A stretch of DNA of 64,000 nucleotides from Pseudomonadota bacterium. Its GTDB lineage: Bacteria > Pseudomonadota > Gammaproteobacteria > Xanthomonadales > Rhodanobacteraceae. Made by a program: the position numbers and the translations under genes. Of the stretch, positions 26,554-34,707 are shown in pieces. Position 1 is the stretch's first letter. Each line of letters opens with the position of its first letter. The notes under the pieces are model-generated. The model was not told where the DNA came from and made no database searches. It worked only from the letters and a program-made list of their open reading frames with translations. The stretch is taken from the NCBI GenBank assembly GCA_029779475.1, contig JAKPAN010000150.1, positions 1 through 64,000 of the forward strand, given 5' to 3'.

Positions 26554-28047
26554 ATGAGCCTCGCCGTCGTCTACACGCGCGCGCAAACCGGCGTCGCCGC
26601 GCCGCTCGTCTCGTGCGAAGTGCATCTGTCCGGCGGCTTGCCGGGCACGTCGATCGTCGGGCTTCCGGAAGCCGCGGTGAAGGAGGCGCGCGACCGCGTG
26701 CGTTCGGCGATCCTCAATGCGCAACTGGAATATCCGCAACGCCGCGTCACGGTGAATCTCGCACCCGCGGATTTGCCGAAGGACGGCGGCCGCTTCGACC
26801 TGCCGATCGCGCTCGGCATCCTGGCGGCGAACGGCGGCGTGCCGCGCGACGCGCTCGCCGATCACGAATTCGTCGGCGAACTCGCGCTGTCGGGCGAATT
26901 GCGCGCGGTGCAGGGCGTGCTGCCCGCGGTGCTGCACGCGACGCGACAAGGCCGGCGCGTGATCGTGCCGCGCGGCAACGGCGCGGAAGCCGCGCTCGTC
27001 GCGGGCGCCGACGTGCGTGTCGCCGATTCCCTGCTCGCGGTCTGCGCGCATCTGGCCGGCCGCGAATCGCTCGCGCCCGCAAGCGTGGCGACGCCATCGA
27101 CGAACTTCGACGCACAGACACCCGACCTTGCCGACGTGCGCGGCCAGCCACAGGCGCGGCGCGCGCTCGAAATTGCAGCGAGCGGCGCGCACAACCTCCT
27201 GCTTTGCGGCCCGCCCGGAACCGGCAAGACGATGCTCGCGAGCCGGCTGCCCGGCATCCTGCCGCCGCTCGAAGAAGGCGAGGCCCTCGAACTCGCCGCT
27301 GTGCGCTCGGTCGCCGGACACGACAACGATGTCGCCGCATGGAAGGTGCGCGCATTCCGCCATCCGCATCACACCGCCTCGGCGGTCGCGCTGGTTGGCG
27401 GCGGCTCGATTCCGCGGCCTGGGGAAATCTCGCTCGCACATCACGGCATCCTGTTCCTCGACGAATTGCCCGAGTTCGACCGGCACGTGCTCGAAGTGCT
27501 GCGCGAGCCACTGGAATCGGGTCGCATCTCGATTTCGCGCGCGGCGCGGCAGGTCGAATTTCCCGCGCGTTTCCAGCTCGTCGCCGCGATGAATCCGTGC
27601 CCATGCGGCTATGCCGGCGATCCGGGCGGACGCTGCCGCTGCACGCCCGAGTCGATCATGCGCTATCGCGCGCGCATTTCCGGGCCGCTGCTCGACCGCA
27701 TCGACCTCAAGCTCGACATGCCGCGCGTCGCGCACGCCGACCTGCGCGCGTCCGCGCCGGGCGAGTCGAGCGCAGCCGTGCGCGAGCGCGTGGTCGCGGC
27801 ACGGGCGCGCCAGCTCGCGCGCGCAGGCAAACCGAATGCGTGGCTCGGCCATCGGGAAACCGAACGCGACTGCGCGCTCGACGCCGCCAGCCGCAGCCTG
27901 CTCGAACGCGCCAGCGAGAAACTCGGCCTGTCCGCGCGCGCCTACCACCGCGTGTTGCGTGTCGCGCGTTCGATCGCCGATCTCGACGCCGCGCGCGACA
28001 TCAGCGTCACGCATTTGTCGGAAGCGATCCAGTTCCAGCGCTTCTGA
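26554..28047 (+). CDS. comM: ComM/YifB Mg-chelatase-like AAA+ helicase
   Basis: 497 residues. Domains in order: an N-terminal Lon-protease-like fold (SLAVVYTRAQTGVAAP..., GLPGTSIVGLPEAAVKEARDRVR), then an AAA+ core with Walker A GPPGTGKT (219-226), Walker B ILFLDELPEF and the Mg-chelatase block AAMNPCPCGY, then a C-terminal helical lid. ComM is a hexameric helicase promoting branch migration in natural transformation. With comF in the same window, natural competence is plausible. About 190 bases without a recognisable feature separate it from ubiK. Confidence 0.93.
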   Translation: MSLAVVYTRAQTGVAAPLVSCEVHLSGGLPGTSIVGLPEAAVKEARDRVRSAILNAQLEYPQRRVTVNLAPADLPKDGGRFDLPIALGILAANGGVPRDALADHEFVGELALSGELRAVQGVLPAVLHATRQGRRVIVPRGNGAEAALVAGADVRVADSLLAVCAHLAGRESLAPASVATPSTNFDAQTPDLADVRGQPQARRALEIAASGAHNLLLCGPPGTGKTMLASRLPGILPPLEEGEALELAAVRSVAGHDNDVAAWKVRAFRHPHHTASAVALVGGGSIPRPGEISLAHHGILFLDELPEFDRHVLEVLREPLESGRISISRAARQVEFPARFQLVAAMNPCPCGYAGDPGGRCRCTPESIMRYRARISGPLLDRIDLKLDMPRVAHADLRASAPGESSAAVRERVVAARARQLARAGKPNAWLGHRETERDCALDAASRSLLERASEKLGLSARAYHRVLRVARSIADLDAARDISVTHLSEAIQFQRF

Positions 28048-28077
28048 ATCGCGCGATCGCGTCGATCGCGGATAGGC

Positions 28078-28094
28078 CGTCGCCTCGGGCGACG
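28078..28094 (+). other. Short hairpin after comM
   Basis: CGTCGCC, a 3-base loop and GGCGACG form a 7-bp stem 30 bases after the comM stop. It lacks a T-run, so it could at most be a weak or factor-dependent terminator. Confidence 0.3.
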
Positions 28095-28183
28095 CAGCGC
28101 GGTGTCGGCAAGGGGTGCGCTCGCGATGCCCGCTGCCGCGCCGATGCGTCCGCCCCGATGCGCGAGGCGTCAAACCGTCCGGC

Positions 28184-28189
28184 TATCAT
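28184..28189 (+). promoter_or_regulatory. -10 element (TATCAT) before the antiporter gene
   Basis: TATCAT lies 21 bases before the ATG at 28211. No clear -35 is seen. Confidence 0.35.
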
Positions 28190-28210
28190 CGGGGCGTCAC
28201 CGGGACGCGC

Positions 28211-29980
28211 ATGAACACGATCCACCACACCTACTGGCTGCTCGCAGGCGCCGCGTTGCTCGTCCTCGCGGGCATTGCGTCGAGCGTGCTCGCGCGCCGT
28301 TTCGGCGCGCCCTTGCTGCTCGTGTTCCTCGGTCTCGGCATGCTCGCCGGCACGGATGGCCCCGGCGGCATCGCCTTCGACGACGTGACGGCGACCTATC
28401 GCATCGGTTCGTTCGCGCTCGCGCTGATCCTGTTCGACGGCGGCCTGCGCACCCATCGCGAGAGCTTCCGTGGCGTGTTCGCGCCGACGCTGCTGCTGGC
28501 CACGCTCGGCGTGTTCATCACCGCCGCGCTGACCGGTGCGGTCGCGCACTTCCTGCTCGGGCTGGATCGCGTGCATGCGCTGCTCGTCGGCGCGGTGGTC
28601 GCCTCGACCGACGCCGCAGCCGTGTTCTTCCTGCTGCGCGCTGGCGGCCTGCAACTGCGCTCGCGCGTGAACGCGACGCTGGAAATCGAATCGAGCGCGA
28701 ACGATCCCGTCGCCGTGCTGCTGACCACGCTGCTCGCCGAATTCCTCGCCAAACCGCACGGCGTCGGCGGCGGCGAAATCGCGCTGGAACTGGCCATGCA
28801 ATTCGGCATCGGCGCCATCGGCGGCGCGATCGGCGGACTCGCCATCGCGACGGCGATGCGCAAGATGCCGCTCTCGGGCGGACTCGCGGCGCTGTTCTTG
28901 ATCGCGGCGGCGATCTTCGTGTTCGGCGTCGTCGGGTCGCTCGATGGCAGCGCGTTCCTCGCCGTCTACGTCGCCGGCGTCGTCGCGGGCAACCGCAATT
29001 TGCCCGGCTTCCCGCGCCTGCTGTCGGTGCTCGACGCGATGACGTGGCTGTGCCAGATCGTCATGTTCCTCGTGCTCGGCCTGCTCGTCACGCCGCATAC
29101 GCTGCGCGATTCGTTGCTGCCCGCGCTCGGCATCGCGCTGTTCCTCATGTTCGTCGGGCGACCGGTCGCGGTCGCGCTGTGTCTGGCGCCGTTCCGCTAC
29201 GGCAAACGCGAGATCGCGTTCGTCGCCTGGGTCGGGCTGCGCGGCGCGGTCGGCATCTTCCTCGCGTCGATCCCGCTGATGATGCGGCTGCCGCACGCTG
29301 CGCTCATCTTCAATGTCGCCTTCATCGTCGTGCTGGTTTCGCTGCTCGTGCAGGGCTGGACGATCGGCGTCGCCGCGCGCCTGTTCGACGTCGCGCTGCC
29401 GCACCGCGACCTCGCTACGCAGCGCGTCGAACTCGACCTGCCCGGCTCGCTCGAACGCGAAATGGTCGGCTATCCCGTCGCCGCGGACGCCGCCGTGCTG
29501 CGCGGCGCGGCGGTGCCGGCGTGGGCGCAGCTGGTGATGATCGTGCGCAACGGCCAGATCATGGTCGACACCAACGCGCAATCGCTCGCGGTCGGCGACT
29601 ACGCCTACCTGCTCGCGCCACCCGGCCGCGTGCATCGGCTCGACTGGCTGTTCGCGCCGCCCGACGTCGCGAGCGCAGCCGAGCGCGAAATGTTCGGAGA
29701 ATTCACCTTCGACGCCGACGTGCGCCTCGGCGAGGTCGCCGAGTTCTACGGCCTCGTCATCCGTCCGCGCGACGCGCCGCTGACACTGGCCGAACACTTC
29801 GCGCGGCGTTTCGAACACACCATCGAAGTCGGCGACCGCGTGCGCCTGGGCGCGGTCACGCTCGTCGCGCGAGAACTCGACGACGACGGCGTGCGCAAGG
29901 TCGGACTCAAGGTCGACAAGCTCGGCACCGTGCTCGCCAAGCCGCGCTGGCTGCAGCGGCTGCTTCCGCGCGCCCAGTGA
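28211..29980 (+). CDS. cvrA: K+/H+ antiporter, NhaP2/CvrA type (CPA1)
   Basis: 589 residues. Residues 1 to about 390 are a CPA1 transporter with about 12 helices; the ion-site region ESSANDPVA is intact. Residues about 400-480 resemble a TrkA-C (RCK-C) domain (LPGSLEREMVGYPV...), followed by a CorC/HlyC-type C-terminal domain (MFGEFTFDADVRLGEVAEFYGL), the NhaP2 architecture. It exports K+ (and possibly other cations) in exchange for protons, with ligand gating by the cytosolic domains. Monocistronic as far as seen. Confidence 0.92.
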   Translation: MNTIHHTYWLLAGAALLVLAGIASSVLARRFGAPLLLVFLGLGMLAGTDGPGGIAFDDVTATYRIGSFALALILFDGGLRTHRESFRGVFAPTLLLATLGVFITAALTGAVAHFLLGLDRVHALLVGAVVASTDAAAVFFLLRAGGLQLRSRVNATLEIESSANDPVAVLLTTLLAEFLAKPHGVGGGEIALELAMQFGIGAIGGAIGGLAIATAMRKMPLSGGLAALFLIAAAIFVFGVVGSLDGSAFLAVYVAGVVAGNRNLPGFPRLLSVLDAMTWLCQIVMFLVLGLLVTPHTLRDSLLPALGIALFLMFVGRPVAVALCLAPFRYGKREIAFVAWVGLRGAVGIFLASIPLMMRLPHAALIFNVAFIVVLVSLLVQGWTIGVAARLFDVALPHRDLATQRVELDLPGSLEREMVGYPVAADAAVLRGAAVPAWAQLVMIVRNGQIMVDTNAQSLAVGDYAYLLAPPGRVHRLDWLFAPPDVASAAEREMFGEFTFDADVRLGEVAEFYGLVIRPRDAPLTLAEHFARRFEHTIEVGDRVRLGAVTLVARELDDDGVRKVGLKVDKLGTVLAKPRWLQRLLPRAQ

Positions 29981-30380
29981 CTTCCGGGCTACGACGAAAG
30001 TCGATGTGTGTTTCGTCAATTCGGCATAAGGACGTCTAAACGTCCGGCAAGGTGTGACACCGCGTGTCGCATGCACGCACGCGATGTCGAGCCGGAAATG
30101 TCGCGAAAACTGCGGGAAACGCCGCGCAACCGGCGTCCCAGCGCGGTTTGGCCGTCCGAGCCCGTACCGGCGGCGACTGGCCCGCTTCTTGCTCCGCTTT
30201 CCATGTCAGCCAATGCCGGCCGCCGCGCAACGCGAACGGGCCGGCCTTTGCCGGCATCGGAACGTCCGGTTAGCGACATACTCCCCAGCGGTCGCGACTC
30301 CTCTCTCCCCGTTCCGGTGCCGGTGGCTGCCACTTCCGGGCACGCCGATTCCGATCATCCGCTGCGACCGGATCGCACGC
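29981..30380. other. 400-base convergent intergenic region without a recognised gene
   Basis: The region lies between the antiporter (plus) and the dehydrogenase (minus). It holds GGACGTCTAAACGTCC (30030-30045), a tandem resembling the E. coli MetJ box, and a small hairpin GGTGT-G-ACACC just after. A plus-strand open frame (30008-30529) has no family features and Arg/Pro-rich shadow-like composition. No terminator with a T-run was found. Confidence 0.4.
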
Positions 30381-31556
30381 TCAAACCGTCGCCTCGCCCC
30401 AGACCGCACCCAGCGGATCGAACTCGATTTCCTTCTTTTGCGCCGCGCGGATGCCGAAGCCGCAGACGGCGAGCGGGCCTTCTTCGAGCGGGTCGAGGCC
30501 GAACGCTTGTTCGATGTCCACCTCGTTGATCGCCGCGGTGATGAAGGCGGCGAGGCCGAGTTCGGTCGCCGCCAAATACATCGTCTGCGACAAATGGCCG
30601 ATGTCGAGAATCAGCGCTCGATAAGCCTTGGCATGATTCCGATACTTCCAAAAATTGCGCGCGAAACGGCTCGTCGGAATCACGATCACCTGCGCATCGG
30701 AAAAGTACTCCTGCTCAGCTACGAATCGCCTGGCCAGAAGCGTCGCCTCGCTTGCCTCGCACAGTCGCACGGGTTCAAGAGCGTGTTCTATGGGGTGGTA
30801 GTGATATAGCCCGACAGCAATACCTTCGACTCGCTGGATAAGCAGATAGGCTTCCGTGGCATGCAGGCTTCCCGCCGATGGGACGCCCTTTTTCAGAAGT
30901 TTTATTCCAGACGCATGTTCATCGACCGCACGGGCGCCGAATGCGCGAAAAATCACCGACGAAAACGCCTCGAAGGAAAGGCTAGCCGTCGAAGCGAAGT
31001 TTCTGCAAGTAACACGAGCCTCCAACAGCCGATCCAACGGCGTGGGTAGCGATGCGCGATGAAGATACCGGCGCTGGACGGGCGAGCATCGTTCCACGAC
31101 CGGTGGCGGCGGCGAATCCAGATTTTCGATCAGACCACCGCCGGCAAATTCCGAGAATTGTTGCCGGGCCTTTTCCGTGTCCACGCCCTGCCATCGAGAA
31201 CTGTAGTGAACTGCGGCGGCGGCCGGATACCAGTGCGTTCTCTCGACAGCCCGATCTCTCTCGTCAATCAAGGTGCCTTCGACGATGAGCAATTCCTTGT
31301 CGATGAGTGCGTCCAGAATTTCACGGGAATGGATAGACGATAACTCGCTCAAATTTCTCCAGTGCTTGGCTGACACCGTACCGAGTATTCGCAACTCCTG
31401 ATGCGATACGACCTGTTCGCCCCGCGCATGCGGCGCCATGGCGATCCATTCTTGAATCGCGGAAAGACCGGTTCCTCCCTGCGATAGATCGAACAAGTCA
31501 AATTCAGTACGTTCGCGCGATTCGATCGTGATGAAGCTGCATCTACGGATTTTCAC
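30381..31556 (-). CDS. SagB-type nitroreductase-like peptide-maturation dehydrogenase
   Basis: 391 residues from a GTG at 31556 with GAGG 7 bases upstream; a GTG 16 codons earlier is possible. Residues about 55-95 (AKHWRNLSELSSIHSREILDALIDKELL, seen in parts) look like a winged helix that may bind the leader peptide. Residues about 185-391 are the FMN nitroreductase fold of SagB/McbC enzymes: RVTCRNF, PSAGSLHATEAYLL, YHYHPIEHALEPV, and a closing DIGHLSQTMYLAATELGL. SagB enzymes oxidise azolines to azoles in modified peptides. No cyclodehydratase (YcaO) is nearby. I recall this as the predicted dehydrogenase of a Xanthomonadales peptide-modification trio. GC drops within the gene. Confidence 0.8.
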   Translation of the reverse strand: MKIRRCSFITIESRERTEFDLFDLSQGGTGLSAIQEWIAMAPHARGEQVVSHQELRILGTVSAKHWRNLSELSSIHSREILDALIDKELLIVEGTLIDERDRAVERTHWYPAAAAVHYSSRWQGVDTEKARQQFSEFAGGGLIENLDSPPPPVVERCSPVQRRYLHRASLPTPLDRLLEARVTCRNFASTASLSFEAFSSVIFRAFGARAVDEHASGIKLLKKGVPSAGSLHATEAYLLIQRVEGIAVGLYHYHPIEHALEPVRLCEASEATLLARRFVAEQEYFSDAQVIVIPTSRFARNFWKYRNHAKAYRALILDIGHLSQTMYLAATELGLAAFITAAINEVDIEQAFGLDPLEEGPLAVCGFGIRAAQKKEIEFDPLGAVWGEATV

Positions 31557-31717
31557 CCGATACCTCGCGATTTCGTCGATTGCACGCTCCGCGGCGGCCA
31601 GCACTTCCGCCCGGTTGGGCCGTTCAAGCGATCCATCGCATCGTCGCGAGTTGGGCTACGATCCGTTTCGCGACCATCAGGTTCGCCGACAAGCCGCAGA
31701 TCTTCAGGGGGATCGAC
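31557..31717. promoter_or_regulatory. Divergent promoter region between dehydrogenase and precursor peptide
   Basis: 161 bases between the two divergent starts. TACGAT (31657-31662, plus) is a candidate -10 for the precursor, and the precursor ATG has AGGGGGA about 7 bases upstream. Shared control of enzyme and substrate is likely from the arrangement. Confidence 0.4.
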
Positions 31718-31993
31718 ATGGCACACGCCACTCTTACGAAAGCGCAGGGAATCGCCCTGCTCAAGGAACTGACCTCCAACGACGCGTTCCGTCAGCGCTT
31801 CACCGAGAAGCCGGCTGCGGCGCTTCTGGAGTTGGGGGTTCCGGCCGAGACGATCGTCAATCTCGATCCGGCATGTCTCGCTCCCGTCACCGATCTCGCC
31901 GACGCAAAGGCGCTTAGAGACGCGGCAAGCACGCTGGCGAAAGAAGGCGCACACGCCTGCCTCACGATGTGGGTTCCCACCTTGAAACTCTGA
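31718..31993 (+). CDS. Candidate RiPP precursor peptide with nitrile-hydratase-like leader
   Basis: 91 residues with a strong ribosome site. Residues about 8-45 (KAQGIALLKELTSNDAF, FTEKPAAALLELGVPAE) have the helical layout of the NHLP (nitrile hydratase leader peptide) class, in which this region is recognised by modifying enzymes. The C-terminal part contains only two cysteines (Cys53, Cys81), several Thr/Ser and a hydrophobic tail CLTMWVPTLKL, the likely core. It is divergent from the dehydrogenase and ends 8 bases before the convergent cyclase-like gene. I recall this as the small-peptide member of the same trio. The mature product and cleavage site are unknown. About 62% GC in hand-counted samples, below the genome-wide appearance. 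Confidence 0.8.
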   Translation: MAHATLTKAQGIALLKELTSNDAFRQRFTEKPAAALLELGVPAETIVNLDPACLAPVTDLADAKALRDAASTLAKEGAHACLTMWVPTLKL

Positions 31994-32001
31994 AGACCGC
32001 T

Positions 32002-34605
32002 TCAATCGTGCTTTGCAGTTGAAGCAACGAACGGAAGCTTCTGCCCATTAGGCCAAACATTGACGAACTCTCGTAGCAAACGCTGTGAGAGTTCCCCTTG
32101 GCCGGACGCGGTCGCCAGTTCCGACTGGCGAAGCAACGCCAAATCGGATTGTGCGACGTTGAAGGGCATCATGACCCACTCCATGCCGAACTCGGAATAG
32201 GCTCTGCCGCGCCGTCGCGCAAGCCATTTCGCCTCGTCCATAGCCTTTGATGCTTCCCCGTTCGCGGCGTAAGCGTCCATCAGCGCAACATGGGCGACGT
32301 AAAGTTCGGTGCCGTCGATCTGTTTTGACAACGCGGCAATCGCAATGGAAGGCTGATGCTCTGCGCGAGACAACTCCGCCTTCGCGATGTTCGTCATGCC
32401 CGCAACAACGGGGTATCCGGGATCATTGGCGCGCGAACTCGCGACACTCAAAGCGGCGTGCGCCAGCTCCACGTCATCTATCCGAGCCGCAAGGTAAGCC
32501 AGCGCTGCCGCAAAGAATTTCTGTTGGGCGCCATCCCCGTCGCCGGCGTTTGCAGGAAGAGCCCTGATGCCATTCAGCAACGTCCGACCCGTATCAGAAA
32601 GCTTTGCGCTTCTTCCAGCCAATGACGCCAAGCTGAAATCCGGCAGATCCAACAAGACTTTGGCTTCCGGGGTGTTTCCAGTTAGAGAACTAGCGCGTCG
32701 CAGCACATCTCGCGCTTCGATCCAATCACCTCGATCCATGGCGATCGATGCTCGGAATCTTGTCGGTACTGTGTCAGTCGAGGTCCGGCTCTCCTGACTG
32801 AGCAGCGATCCAACGCGGCTGAACTGCCGTTGCGCAGCGTGGGCCGCAGCGTAAAACATGACCGGGGTGCCCGGTACGGCATTCACCTCTTTGAATTGCT
32901 GAAGGGCATCTTCATAGCGTTCGTTGCCCAGGTAGAGCGTTCCCAACAAATAGCGACTGGCCGTGCCGTTTGCATTGTGAGGGGAGATCGCCGCCTCCGC
33001 ATTTTCGATGGCTTCGTCATATCGATTTGCCTGTTGCCAGACAAAGTACGCGTACGCTGACTTTGCCGAGAGAAAATCCGGATACAACTTCGTCAGCATC
33101 TTCCACTTGTTCAAGGCGGCCAGCGGTTGGTCGTAGTTGGCGCGCATCGCTTCCACGAAGAGCGCTTCCTTGGGCGCCAGGTTTTGCCGGAACATCATTG
33201 CGGCATCAAGCTCCTGGATTGCTTCGGCCGTTCGCCCAGCGCTCGTCGCGATTCGAGCGAGTCCAAGCCTTGCCAACGCAAATTCCGGGTCGAGGTTGAG
33301 CGCCTGCCGGAACATCTGCGCGGCTTCTTCCATGTCGTTCCGGTTGTATGCCCTCAGACCCATCGAATACGCGCGCAGAGCGTCCAGGTTTTTCGTCGCC
33401 ACCTTCTCCAAAGGCCGCGATTCCGTCGAAGTCGTCGCCAACGCCTCGCCAAGCCGCACGCGCAATTGCTGGTTGACCTTGTCGAGCGAGGGCAGCACGG
33501 AATCCTCGCCGATGCCGTCGGCGGATTCGGAATACACCGTCGCCTGCGACTTGGGATCGATCACTTCCGCGGTGACGCGCACGCGGCCGCCGATTTCCGC
33601 AACGGTGGGCAGGATCAGCGCACGCGCGCTGTCGCGCAGGGCGATCTCGGCGCCGACGCCGCGGTCGATCGGCGTCTTGTCCGGGTCGCGCTGCATGAGC
33701 TTGAGCGTCTCGCGCGCCTTGAGGTCGGACATGACGTTGACGTAGCGCGACTGCTCCAGGCCGATGCGGAACGCGGTCTGCAGCGATTCGTCGAACTTCG
33801 ATTCGCCGGTGAGGTTTTTCAGATCGCCGACGACGACCCAGTCGCGGTTGGCGAAGGCGATGGCCGGCGCGGGTTTGAGCAGGTAGATGGCCGGCACGGC
33901 GATGGCGACGGCGAGCAGCCCAAGTTCCGCGGCGAGCATGGCGGGGCGGCGCCAGAACGGCACTTCGCGGTGGGCTTTGCTCGACCACGGCGGCGGCTTG
34001 AGCGGAGCAATGCCTTCCTCGCCGACTTCGAACACGGGTACCGGATCGGGCACGCCCTTGAAGCGGTAGCGGCCATGCGCAAGCCAGCGCACGTTGCCGA
34101 GCTGGGCGCCGAGTTCGCCTTGCGCGCGGTGCGCGATGTCGTAAGCGGTGCCGGAAAGCAGGATCTGGCCGGGCAGGGCGAGTTGGGCGAGGCGCGCGGT
34201 GACGGGTTTGACGAGGCCTTCCACTTCGGTCGGCTTGGCGCCGCGTTCGACGTCGTCGCGGTCGTTCTCCCAGACCACGACGTCGCCGAAGTGGATGCCG
34301 ACGCGCGCGGCGAGCGGCAGTTTGCGTTCCGCGGCGAGTTCGGCGAGTTGGCGCTGGTAGGCGAGCGCGAAGGCAACGGCTTGCACGGGCCGTTCGAAGA
34401 CGAGCAGGAAGCCGTCGGTCTTGTCGATCTCGCGGCCGGCGTGGTGCGGGAGCAGGTCGCGCACGAGGCGGTCGTGGCGGCGGAACAGATCCGCGGCGTC
34501 GCGGTCGCCGAGCCGTTCGGTCAGCGCGGTGGAGTCTGCGAGGTCGCAGAGCACGAGTGTGCGCAGCAACGGCGTCGTCGACGCCGCGTTCGCGAATGCC
34601 GTCAT
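32002..34605 (-). CDS. Class III cyclase-like / TPR membrane protein of the peptide-modification system
   Basis: 867 residues; GGGAGGG lies 8 bases before the ATG. Residues about 15-180 form a class III adenylate/guanylate cyclase fold: metal-site Asp21 (CDLADST) and Asp64 (KTDGFLLVF) are present, but in GLVKPVTARL (130-139) the catalytic Asn is Pro134 while Arg138 remains. A membrane helix lies at about 223-245 (AAELGLLAVAIAVPAIYLL). Residues about 255-385 are a TolB-N/CadC-associated-like domain (VVVGDLKNLTGES). Residues about 395-850 are TPR repeats (AYNRNDMEEAAQMFRQALNL). I recall it as the 'peptide modification system cyclase'; whether it makes a nucleotide or acts on peptide is unknown. 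GC falls sharply in the TPR half. Confidence 0.8.
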   Translation of the reverse strand: MTAFANAASTTPLLRTLVLCDLADSTALTERLGDRDAADLFRRHDRLVRDLLPHHAGREIDKTDGFLLVFERPVQAVAFALAYQRQLAELAAERKLPLAARVGIHFGDVVVWENDRDDVERGAKPTEVEGLVKPVTARLAQLALPGQILLSGTAYDIAHRAQGELGAQLGNVRWLAHGRYRFKGVPDPVPVFEVGEEGIAPLKPPPWSSKAHREVPFWRRPAMLAAELGLLAVAIAVPAIYLLKPAPAIAFANRDWVVVGDLKNLTGESKFDESLQTAFRIGLEQSRYVNVMSDLKARETLKLMQRDPDKTPIDRGVGAEIALRDSARALILPTVAEIGGRVRVTAEVIDPKSQATVYSESADGIGEDSVLPSLDKVNQQLRVRLGEALATTSTESRPLEKVATKNLDALRAYSMGLRAYNRNDMEEAAQMFRQALNLDPEFALARLGLARIATSAGRTAEAIQELDAAMMFRQNLAPKEALFVEAMRANYDQPLAALNKWKMLTKLYPDFLSAKSAYAYFVWQQANRYDEAIENAEAAISPHNANGTASRYLLGTLYLGNERYEDALQQFKEVNAVPGTPVMFYAAAHAAQRQFSRVGSLLSQESRTSTDTVPTRFRASIAMDRGDWIEARDVLRRASSLTGNTPEAKVLLDLPDFSLASLAGRSAKLSDTGRTLLNGIRALPANAGDGDGAQQKFFAAALAYLAARIDDVELAHAALSVASSRANDPGYPVVAGMTNIAKAELSRAEHQPSIAIAALSKQIDGTELYVAHVALMDAYAANGEASKAMDEAKWLARRRGRAYSEFGMEWVMMPFNVAQSDLALLRQSELATASGQGELSQRLLREFVNVWPNGQKLPFVASTAKHD

Positions 34606-34707
34606 GGCGATTGCCCTCCCCCGGTGCGGACCGCCGTCGATTGTGCTACGGGCTTGGCGCGCTTTCTAGCGACCCGGGCAGGGCCAGAAATGTAAGGACG
34701 GATGGTG

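Noticed and set aside
30100..30260. Cobalamin-riboswitch-like fragments (GGGAA..CGCCG, GACTGGCCCGC)
   Set aside because: The order and the B12-box core do not fit, and no gene lies downstream on that strand.
30008..30529. 173-codon plus-strand open frame after the antiporter
   Set aside because: It overlaps the C-terminus of the dehydrogenase, is Arg/Pro rich and lacks a ribosome site or family features.
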